64,000 bases of DNA from Lasiosphaeria ovina (Eukaryota > Ascomycota > Sordariomycetes > Sordariales > Lasiosphaeriaceae). The stretch covers positions 3,420,001 to 3,484,000 of the forward strand of contig JAULSN010000004.1 in the NCBI GenBank assembly GCA_033439765.1, in the 5' to 3' direction. How positions within the stretch are numbered: the stretch's first letter is position 1; every line of letters begins with the position of its first letter. The notes under the pieces were generated by a model. It worked only from the letters and a program-made list of their open reading frames with translations, ran no database searches and had not been told where the DNA came from. The position numbers were made by a program, and so were the translations under genes. Of this stretch, positions 54,856-64,000 are shown in pieces.

Positions 54856-56183
54856 TGAGCAGCAACACGTCGTCCGTCTACTCACAAGATCCTAGCAGCG
54901 ACCGCCTCGGCGCCGGAGCTGTATCATCCGCGAGCGATTTCAACCGGGCCAGCTTCCTAGCCAACTACTCGCTGCGTCCAGCATCGTCTTCCTCTCCGTT
55001 AACGGCGCGGCCCGCCTCATCATCATACCCGCCGCGCGTCGACAGCCTCGGCCGCATCGCCAAAACAAAACTAGCCCCCTCCTTGCCGGACAGGATTCCC
55101 AGCCGCCTAGAGGAGGAGGATGAAAAGGAGGACAACGACGACGACGGCACGGCGGCCAACGGCGGAGAAGGAGGAGGAGGAGGAGGAGGAGGCGGCGCCC
55201 GGCTCAGCGCCAGCGGTCTAACCCTCGGCGCGGGCCTCGCAGCCACCGTGGCCGAGCTGCGGCGCATGAACAGCGGGATCAGCACGGCGTCGGGCCGCAG
55301 CAGCAGCCCGACCGGCGGCGGCGTGAGTGCCAGGATGAGCGGCTCGCACCACTACCTCTCACTGGGGAGTTCGTCATCGTCGCCGAAGCGGCGGCGGCGG
55401 CAGATCATGAGCAGCAGCACCGCCTCCCAAAAAAGAAGAGACGGCGACGAAGAGATCTGCCGCCGCCCACGCACAATGGTCGTGGTCGGCAGCACGGCCG
55501 CGGGGTCGCCGCAGCGGCGGCGGATTGTGATGGGTGAAAGGGGGACAGCGGCAGCAGCGGCAGCGACATCAAACCGCGCCAGCTTCCCGCGGCTCGGCCC
55601 CGGTGTCGGCCTGGGACTGTATTTCCCAAGGGATGAAGGAGACGACGAAAAAGGAGAGGAAGAGCACAGAACGGGCAGCCCAACCACAACGACCACACGA
55701 AGCCAGGGCAAGACAAAACAACAGCGAGCCACAGTCGATTTCCTCTTCGAGATGCAGATACCCACGGCCGCCGAGTTCACCTTCTCTGCAGCAGCAGCCA
55801 GCGGGAGCGGGAGCGGCCAGCGTGGCGACAGCGAGAGAAATAAAAACAACAACAACAACAACAACACACTACCAGCCGCTCTGCCGTCCTTCCAGTTCCC
55901 CTATCCTAGCAGATCCTCCGAGGCCACACCCACATCCACATCAATGCCCAGACACCACCACCCAAGGAACAGGACGGCTGGCAGCGGTGGCGGTGGCGGT
56001 GGCGGTGGTGGTTCGCCGAGGAGACGGCTCGAAAACCCGTGGTCATCGCCGACCACGTGCCGGAACTTGGCTGTCGGTGGACACAGACGTAGTGATGATA
56101 GTCTGGGCTTGTACGATAAGGATGGGTTCCTCATCTACTCGCCTGCGCGGCAGGGAGGAGCGAGTCCCGGGCTGAGAGTTTGA
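52824..56183 (+). CDS. Large Ser-rich single-pass membrane protein, unknown function
   Basis: This is a single open frame of 1119 aa. Residues about 18-45 (LPLSALISIIVGGTFVVCAILATLGLYL) form one membrane span followed at once by RRRAAR, which suggests the long C-terminal part is cytoplasmic. No signal peptide is needed. The rest is basic, Ser/Pro/Arg-rich and disordered, with many RSxS and SPxR phospho-site-like motifs. It has homopolymers: ten Gln near residue 670, about nine Gly near 790, Asn runs near 1010 and Gly near 1055. A conserved-looking C-terminal tail (SDDSLGLYDKDGFLIYSP) may be a short binding motif. I do not recognise a family. Similar proteins are common in Sordariomycetes. Confidence 0.65.
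54824..54853 (+). repeat. (CAG)n coding tract
   Basis: About ten CAG codons encode polyglutamine in the membrane protein. It is one of several trinucleotide tracts in this gene. Confidence 0.85.
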
Positions 56184-59100
56184 TGTTTGACATGCATGTT
56201 TTGGTGTTGTCTGGTTGTTTGTCGGGGTTGTTGGAGATCTCGGTTCTCATCTCTATCTACGTGTATTGTACAAGGTGCCCTACATACTGTGCTTCCTGCC
56301 CCTGTTGTATAGGATTGATTGATTGTCGTCACGGTTTGTCAGTGTATACTTGGGTATTTACTTAGTTGGCTTTGGACTCGGTTTAGGGGCGAACTTCCCC
56401 GTTGTAAGATTTGCCGCAATACGGAGTAGAGATATAATATAGGTATGGCTTATAGCTGTTGAGAGTGCCGTGACTTTTTGACTTTTTGCTGTACATACTT
56501 GCAAACCCTTCAGTCAACCGGCGTTTTGAGCCTTTACGAGTACCGCGACAAATGCTTAATTGTCTTCATCTTGGTGTGTGTTGATGATGGGTATAAGCCA
56601 CTTCACTTTTGGTGACAGATCTAACCGTGGAACGCTCCTAATGTAGACGAAAGAAAACACATGGCTTGTATCCATCAATATGTAACACACCAAGGAAGGA
56701 ACACATTTTTGTTAACGTTTAGGTCTTCCTGTTCGACGTCAAGAACCGTGTCACCCAATACTAGCCACCTCCAACATGGAAGAAGGTGCATCTGGCATTC
56801 CAAGCGTCAGGCAGTGAGCCCCGGCATGTGAAAATTTGAATTTTTTTGTGCGTCTGCTGCTGGCTCCTTCCCCATCAGGGAGCTGAGGGCAAACTGAGCA
56901 CCCATCCGGGGCAGGAACGAGCAACTTGTGAAAATGCAGTAGCACCTGCCGAGGTGACTTCAGTGCCATTAGCAGTCCTCCTTCCTCCCTTGTCAGCTAA
57001 AGCTAAAGTGAGGCAATTTGGTTCGGGGCCCCTCGCCTCAATGGCTCCTACAGGTCGATGTCGTCGCTATCCACACTGTCAGACACTAAGCCAGTTGGTC
57101 TCATCTCAACTCCACCCTTCAACAACAGAACAACGCGTGTGTTGTGCACTGTGGCAGATGCGAACCTTCACTTCTACTAGCCTGACGTCCTCACCCCGTT
57201 TGACCCGCTTTACTACCAGTAGAACAAAGGCACCTCACATTACCGAAGACCCGAAGACGTTTGCTAGTGCTAAGGCCAACTTTCCTCCTTCTCGTTTCGC
57301 TCGACGGCTTAGCCCAAGAGACGAGACGCTCGCGCCAGCTGCTCGTCTTCCCCCAGACCCTCGACGTTAGCATCGCAGATGTCGTACACGGTGCCACAGG
57401 TGAGGACCTTTCCGTGCTTTCGCCCATGCATACCCGCATCCAACAAGGTCAGTTGGTCCAGTCCCGTCCAGTCCAGACCAGACTCTGCAGAGGCTTACCT
57501 ACCTTCCCTAGGTTGTTTGCGTATTTCGATACATTGCCATTCTCTTAGCAAATCCCACAGCTTCCTAACCCCACACCTGTCCTGCACTTGTCCAGTGGTT
57601 GCCGCAACAGTAGCACCGGCCTTCCGGCTAGGCTCTACTCTGGCTCGGATAACTGTTACCGAACGATCAGGGCACATCACATTCGGTCGACCTACGTCTT
57701 GGCTAGTACGCTACCTCGTTAGCTCTACGCTATTGCCGTCATCGAATCAACAGTCGGTAAATCGGCCCTGCCTTCTCCATCTCGCACCCACCTCAGTCTG
57801 CCGTCAGGTTTTGCTTTGCGAAAGCCTCCGAAGACAAGGTCCCGGCACCTCTCCCAGCGGTACTACGGAAGCAAATGCGTCAGCAATTGACTCCGTTCTT
57901 AACTCGTCTAATCACATCTGCGCTGCTGCTTTTGGCAGAGCGTGCTACGTATAGTCTACTTGAGAAACTATGTCAACAGCCCTTGGCAGGGGTCAACAGC
58001 CACCTAGCTTCTTCAACCCGGGCACAGAGATGGCAGAGCTGCGATGGTCTCGGCATCGATTATCGATTAGAGCCTCCGCCATGGTCCGCTGGTTGCTCCC
58101 CCCGCAAATATACGATGCTGCGAATGAGGTAGAGGGTTTGTTTCACCGGCTGGGCACCGAGATGGTGCCGAAGAAACCTCCCGTCCAAGAATAACACCAG
58201 GACGATGCATTTGGAAACTGCTCGACGCCTCCAAGTCGGCGTCCGTTGTTCGCACTCCGCGTAAACCCACCTGCGTGAAAAGCACACAGAAGAAACATTC
58301 TGGGACTCATGGCCTGGTGGTCCAACTCGAAGTTAGGCCGTGGGGAAAAGCTCGCCACAATTCCACGAGCTAAGCCGTTAGGTCTCTCTTCCGGCCTCGT
58401 ATCTCACCATCAAGAAACACAAGTTCCCCCTTAGCCTACAGTCTTATCTCGCGGCTAGCCAAGAACTCCGAGGCGACTTCAGCGGAACACTCGCCGCGAA
58501 ACCCGACTATCGATCGCGATGCGTCACAGAAACTAGAACTCAAGTGATGTTGTCCTTGTGAGGCCCGAGCTGATGGCGCCAAGCTTTTGGAGGCTGGGGT
58601 CGATTCGGGCCGTACAAAGCCCAAAACATGCAGAGGGAGGGATTTTGGATAGGGGCTGATGTCCGAACCTGGACAGCTCTGCAGCGCACAGAATAATTCT
58701 GGGAGCATGCGGGGAGCATGCCAATGGCCTGGGGGGAACGCTGTATGCAGACGATGCGACTCCCTATGTTGGTGGTTGGCCTAGCGGTGGGGAAGTTGAA
58801 AATCCTGGGATTCGGATGAGGGGTGCTGGCCAAGTATCCACGGCACCATCAAAGCTCTCCATCCAGACGGAGTTCACTACCGGGCAGTGGATGAGCACCT
58901 TTCCACAGTGGCCAAGTGCCGCTGGAAACCCCAAGGCTAGAATTCCTAGCGGCCACTACCGTTGCCAGAACGGGCATGCGGGCCCCGGACATATTCCTTG
59001 GCAGCTCCATGGGCTGGCGGAACAGCGAATGTGTTCGGAAGCCTTCTCCCGAAGCATAGGCCGACCTCAGGGCCAACTACGGACAACCGCGAGCTTCTGC

Positions 59101-59761
59101 GGTTTATCTATCTACCATACCACTTGACCTCGATAACATTACGTACCTTCTCCCTACTGCACGATGCAGTTTTGGGATGGCCCAGGTCGCGCTCGGCGGA
59201 TTTCCCGCATGGCTCTGGCATTTGGCGCACCCCTCTTCAACCCGATTTCTCTATCCGACTCCAATCAAGTAAACGGCAGACTAACGACGGGAGTTAGATG
59301 GGGAATCTTTCCTCTATTGATTGCAGGATTAACTGCAGCAGCCGACTAGCCTAGCACCGAAACGCTCAGCGCTGCATCGTGGGCCTTTCATTCCGTTACC
59401 AGACTAGTCTCGTCGATGGAGTTCGCTGTTAAACGCCTGCCTGGAGAGGAGTCTAGGCTAAGAGAGTGAACTTTTCTTCGACAGCCTGCGCTTGCAGCTT
59501 GTTGCAGGCGCCTCGTGGCGAAAGAAACACGTGTTCGGCCCGACAACGAAACGACGGCATATCTTCCCGACCATGAGAGATATTCCAGCTCGCGTTGTCC
59601 TGCACTTGGATATTCGTCTCCAAGCCCATATTTCCTCCCCAGAGTGCCAGGATTGAGGGCGAACGACGATGGGGGATCGTCCTTCTCTGCACGCCAACAT
59701 TGACTGCTGTCGGAACTTGGTGACTAGTACCAAGTGCTATGTGAAGTATGTCCATACTTAT

Positions 59762-59779
59762 GTATGTACTTGTACATAC
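59762..59779. repeat. Palindromic hairpin GTATGTAC-TT-GTACATAC
   Basis: The arms are perfect 8-bp reverse complements with a 2-nt spacer. A further GTACATAC follows at 59784-59791. It is one of three related hairpins in the right end. Confidence 0.75.
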
Positions 59780-61289
59780 CTACGTACATACTGGTCCCCA
59801 CCGCCGTCTGCCAAGTATTTTGTGCTTGCGATAGGGGATGGGAGTGTCAAATCAAGCTGCAGTCGCTAGTTGCAGCTCTAAGAGGTGCTTTAACAGCTGG
59901 TTGAGGGCCAAATCACGGCGCCTCCGCCAGCACCGACATGCCCGCATCATGGACACACAGGGCGTTGTTTGAAGTCTTGAACACGATGATATGATTGATG
60001 ACGAACCGTGAACTAGGTATCTTTGTGGGGATATTGGCGCGGGGGAACAACACATCAAGGGTCTGAGACCAAATGTCCGCGGATCACTTCTGTCGGCCAA
60101 CTTGCCTTCCCCGCCGTCATTTGTTCGGGATTCGATGTCTATTTTCGGCTCACTTGATATTGATCTCGACGTGCTACGGTAGTGAAATGCCTGGTACCGA
60201 ACTGGGGCGGGGCTGGAGTGCGGAATTATCCCAAGAATCGTCCCAGTACAGTAGGCGTTATTGGTCGGAGAAGAGGAGCTCTCGGAACGAAGCTACGATG
60301 AACATCGTCCCGCCACGAACCACATTATTCACAGCATGGGATTCAATGCAAGTACGCTGCCGAGATTGCACACAGGGGCACGGCAAACCAGCTCATGGGC
60401 AAATGGTAGAGAGTCGACAGCCAACGCAGGACAAACCACCAAGACCAAGGCCTTGTCAAAGTATTAGGTAGTCGTGTCAAGGCTTGCCAAGCTCGCCAAC
60501 ACGGGACTTGGGATTTGCCAGAACCTCATTTCGCGGCAGCTTTGTCGAGAGCGACAGCAGTGCAACACAACCTTGTAGCGAACGCGTGCGTGCCGTCAGC
60601 GCCGGGCGAAGTCCTTGCCGCTCTGGTGTCTGGACTTTGCCGGCTGCGGAACCAAGCTTGGCGCTGATTAGCTGGTGCAACCCATCATGAGGAGTCGGCT
60701 CGGGAATGCCATCATACCTTTTCTTATATCGGTGCTTCAGGGCCGCTGCGGGACGGTTCTTCTCCACGGCTGGTGGACTGGATCTGGATCCAAGGGAAGA
60801 TCCGGGTTGGCTATTACCACGTCGAAAAAATAAGGTCGGCGGGTCAGCTCTGCCGAATCCCCAGGGCTCGGCGGGCGGCCCAGGTTTCTTTTATTAGAAT
60901 CCGGACGAGCTGCGACGGCGGCCCTCGTGATGCGAGTCCCGGTGCGTAAATTGGATATCCCAGACCCGCGTCTGCCAACCCCGCCCGGCTGGCCAGGAGG
61001 CGTGGGCAACATGGTGGTCAATTCATATAAGCTGGGCAGACTCGCCGCTCCAAAAACACCAGATACAGGGATCCTGCAGGAACCTCAGTTCATCCTCGAG
61101 TGTTCCCGCTTCCCGTGACTGACGGAGCCGGACCTCCTGACTACGCATATGGCTGGAGCTCCTGCTCTCTGGCCCGAGATTGCGTCGGTATTGCTCATGC
61201 AGCGCGGGGATTGAGAGGAAACAAAGCGGACCGGGCCCACGATCTCGCTTCCTTTCCTTGTATCCATTATTGTCGACACTCGACACACG

Positions 61290-61318
61290 GTATGTATGTA
61301 CACATAGTACATACATAC
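61290..61318. repeat. Perfect 12-bp inverted repeat, 5-nt loop
   Basis: GTATGTATGTAC (61290-61301) pairs exactly with GTACATACATAC (61307-61318) around ACATA. A TACTCCGTA motif overlaps the right edge. Confidence 0.8.
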
Positions 61319-62605
61319 TCCGTAGTGGTGGCCAACAGAGAGGCGCACGCCATGGCGTCTGGCTAGCCGGTTCGACCTTCAACTCGTCTGAACTGTCGGA
61401 CGGGGCGCAACACGGCGGAGCGGCAACAAGTTGATGAGGAGCCAAGGTTTAAGCTGTGTGGATCAAGCTCATCCGAGGGCCTTGCCAAGGGCCCAACGAG
61501 GCCCGCAAATCGGGGATGTGGTGATCAAGAAGCCAGGGAAACCCTCCGGGGGCTGGAGTCAAAGCATCGCATCTCACATCCCGCCCGCGGAGGGGAATAC
61601 CAAATCCAATGCACGCCGTGTATCTGTCCAATGGTATCCCTGCCGGAACGAGAGCTGGGATGCTCTTGTTGGATGGATCACCGAGTCCACCATGTCGCCT
61701 TTTCAGCGTTTCAACAGGCTAATTGTCGTTTTTAGACATTGCCGGAAAGGCTCTGGAGCACTCGGGATGGGCCCAAGATTTGTTTGCTGAAAGAGAAGAG
61801 CAGCAGGATGACGGTGTCCTGTGTTACCACTCACCCGGCTGCCGCTGCGACGTCGCAATGCACTCCAGAGCTGACCGCAGACCCCGGAGGTAAAAAAGAC
61901 AGTGGCGTGGGTGCCGACAAAGATCGATTACAGACGGACGGCCTTTCGGTGACATGTGCTGTCAGCTTCCCCTGACGCCGACCGAGAAGGGCAAAATTTG
62001 GAGGCTGTGATACTCGAATATGGCGCAGACGACGGGGGCTTGGATTAAGCCATGAATGATGGGCATTGGGTGATCGGCGTGCGTCCCTGCTTAGATGCGA
62101 ATCGCCGGCTTAGCTGCCGCCTGGAATTATTAGCCTCAAGTGCCAGAAGCGCATACGCACACTGCCGCATCCGCCCCCCCTATCTCAACTTCACGACTCG
62201 TCGGTCCTGCTGACGGATATCGGCTTTGGAGGGGGCATCAAGAAGGAGATGCGTTGTTGCGGCGGCGAACCCCGGCCACGTTTATTGCAAGTCGACATGG
62301 ACGATGGATGTCGGGGGCGTCATGGCCGGGCATGAGCCGCCTCCGGCTTATTGGGCCCAATGGCGAGTGCAACCACGTTGCACGGCACGCCTGACCAAGA
62401 TCAGAAATTACTTTCGGTGCTACAGCGATTGGTGCCGGGTCCTAAAAATAGGCGGCGCCTCTTCACGAATACGGTCTAGTGGCAATGGCAATCCGGTGGT
62501 ACTAGAGGCGCGAATACCATAGTAGCTCTCGCCAGGTCGGAGTTGCCTGTTGGTCACTATCACCGTCTCGCTGCCCCTCTCTGCCTTCACTGGTAGTGCG
62601 GTGTA

Positions 62606-62625
62606 TAGGGTAGGGTAGGGTAGGG
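62606..62625 (+). repeat. (TAGGG)4 array, potential G-quadruplex
   Basis: Four tandem TAGGG units give four GGG tracts spaced by TA, which meets the usual G-quadruplex pattern. The pentamer is not the TTAGGG telomere repeat of filamentous fungi. Confidence 0.7.
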
Positions 62626-63147
62626 ATCGGGCTGCTGGCCACTCGCGCTCTTTCCGTGTAATCGGCAGCCTGTCGCGCCCGCCAGCGAGCGAGGGGCAGG
62701 CCCTCGCCTTTTCTGTCCTGTCTGATGGAACGCTGCGACGTGCGGCATTTGTCCGGACCGTGGCCAGCCGTTTTGTTCTCTGTTTGTGTACGGCACCGCA
62801 CCGCAACGCACCGGTAGCCTATCTGTTCAGGGGTGGTAATACACTGCACCACCTTACCTTCCCCGACGAACGCAAGCCCCCGACTCGGACTGGCAGGGCT
62901 CAGTTCCCGTCTCAGACTTGCTTCGTTGCCTGGCCGTTTTCGCCTCGACACCACGCGCACGCACACGCGCACGACCACAGATCTCGCCCTCGGCAGTGTC
63001 CTGATCAGTAGGATAGATGATAGGTGGCGGCGATCCCTCCCCATACTACGGATACTAATAAATTTACCTCTTGACGGCCGCTCTTCCCCACCCAAAGCGA
63101 TCTGGTCACACCCTTGCGATCGGGTTCGTTCGTTCCTCCTTGTCCGC

Positions 63148-63196
63148 CAGCCACGCATCATGACCATGACCATGACCATGTCCATGTCCATGCTTG
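63148..63196 (+). repeat. CATGAC/CATGTC hexamer repeat
   Basis: This is a short tandem array of ACCATG-type hexamers in three and then two variants (ATGACC, then ATGTCC). It has no supported coding role. Confidence 0.75.
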
Positions 63197-63826
63197 TCCA
63201 GGGCATGCCCGCTGACGAAACACGCTTCTGCCTCTCGTATCTGGACCCTCGTAGGCGAGCTTGGCTTGTTTGGTGCAAGTGTTCTTGTTTCGAAGCAGAA
63301 CGCCTCTCTCCGGAAACACTCCCAGAAGTGGAAGCTAATCACCCCCGACCAACGACCCGAGGCGGCAGAATAGTAAGCCCTGATGGGCAGGCAAAGAGAT
63401 TAAGGGCTGGGCACATTGAAGGGCACAGCTCACACCACACTAGAGCAGAGAAATTCTAGAAGGTCCAAAGTCGCACCCTTCCCGCCAAGTCGCTTTCCCC
63501 GGGAACCCAGTGCGGGATGGCTCTGCCTGCCTGCCAACGTACTCATGCTCATCGTGGATGGGGCTCGTCATCAACAGGAAGTGCCTCATCGAGACAAGAA
63601 AGAGCGCTTGTCCAGATTGGGCCATTTTACACGAGGTTGAAAGTGCTGCTCTATGAGCTGAACGCTAGCCTACAACAGTACTCCGTAAGTCGTCTCATGG
63701 AGGACTCCACCTCGGGATTCGAGGGCTTCGGCATTTGCAGGAGAGGCGCGGACGCGGTCCTTGGCAACCCTATCGAGTTGAAAATCACGGCAAGAATATT
63801 CAGGGCTGCGAGGTATGCACATATCT

Positions 63827-63851
63827 TACATACCTTTGGTCAAGGTATGTA
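63827..63851. repeat. Perfect 10-bp inverted repeat TACATACCTT..AAGGTATGTA
   Basis: The arms are 63827-63836 and 63842-63851, with the 5-nt loop TGGTC. It shares the TACATAC/GTATGTA arm sequence with the hairpins at 59762 and 61290. Confidence 0.75.
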
Positions 63852-64000
63852 CTATGAAGATACAGAAGCCGAGATTGATTAGCGGAACATTACTTCGTAC
63901 CTACATACAGGACACTCGCCTCAACCTAAAGACGTCCCAGCAATACGGCCCAGAAGCAGATCTTATCCTGGCACCCTGTCCAATAACAGGTACTGGACAG

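Larger units (their letters stand above)
56184..64000. other. 7.8-kb gene-less right end
   Basis: I found no open frame with a recognisable domain, signal peptide or consistent exon structure. Frames of 170-260 codons exist (for example 57379-57954 +, 62502-63278 -) but lie opposite each other and have biased, domain-free translations. Base composition is ordinary rather than AT-rich, so it is not a RIP island. Short palindromes, TACGGAGTA motifs and a TAGGG array are listed separately. It may be the long upstream region or leader of a gene beyond the window, or hold non-coding RNA. Confidence 0.5.

Noticed and set aside
57379..57954. Frame starting MSYTVPQ followed by a GTGAGG donor
   Set aside because: It looked like a first exon, but no in-phase acceptor leads to recognisable protein.
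62502..63278. 258-codon minus-strand frame and the overlapping 208-codon plus-strand frame
   Set aside because: They overlap each other, include a simple repeat (MDMDMVMVMV) and have no family features.

Overview
The window looks like nuclear DNA of a filamentous ascomycete, most likely a Sordariomycete (Sordariales-like). Coding DNA is GC-rich. Introns are short (about 50-120 nt, GT..AG, CTAAC/CTGAC branch sites). A transposon carries the C:G-to-T:A scars expected of repeat-induced point mutation (RIP). Gene families are typical of Pezizomycotina. The species call is inference, and no operons are expected.

Layout, left to right. (1) 45-1898 (+): METTL25/RRNAD1-family methyltransferase. (2) 5251-6668 (+): CASTOR-like tandem ACT protein, tail-to-tail with 7093-8007 (-): YIH1/IMPACT-type Gcn2 inhibitor. 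(3) 9221-13101 (+): large multi-pass DUF3433 membrane protein. (4) 13874-14646 (+): AIG2-like gamma-glutamylcyclotransferase containing an 8-nt micro-exon. (5) 17720-18943 (+): secreted AA11-like lytic polysaccharide monooxygenase. (6) 20107-31884 (+): Tra1, the giant PIKK-family pseudokinase scaffold of SAGA/NuA4. (7) 32809-35323 (+): acetoacetyl-CoA synthetase. (8) 35573-40342: a three-LTR tandem retroelement. It reads on the minus strand, is gag-only and RIP-damaged, has a 5-bp target duplication, and sits inside an 11-bp minisatellite. (9) 41424-43881 (-): Ies1-like INO80 subunit. (10) 44879-46493 (+): eight-exon 2-oxoglutarate/Fe(II) oxygenase. (11) 47256-47697 (-): small protein resembling a stand-alone Prp3_C/DUF1115 domain. 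(12) 48428-51866 (+): BRCT-less DNA-ligase-IV-like ATP-dependent ligase. (13) 52824-56183 (+): large low-complexity single-pass membrane protein. (14) 56184-64000: 7.8 kb with no convincing gene, but with short palindromic hairpins and a TAGGG array.

Two themes link the genes. CASTOR-like and YIH1-like proteins are both known parts of amino-acid sensing (TORC1 and Gcn2 arms), and Tra1 is a co-activator used by Gcn4-type activators. Tra1 and Ies1 are both chromatin factors. Exon structures were derived by hand from splice sites, reading phase and protein family motifs; none was tested against RNA or databases.

No obviously new multi-gene system was found. The strongest unusual items are the tandem LTR array in its minisatellite target, the ligase with a cysteine-rich tail in place of BRCT domains, the 8-nt exon, the stop-free 69-nt Tra1 intron and the perfect 19-bp inverted repeat at 3821-3900.
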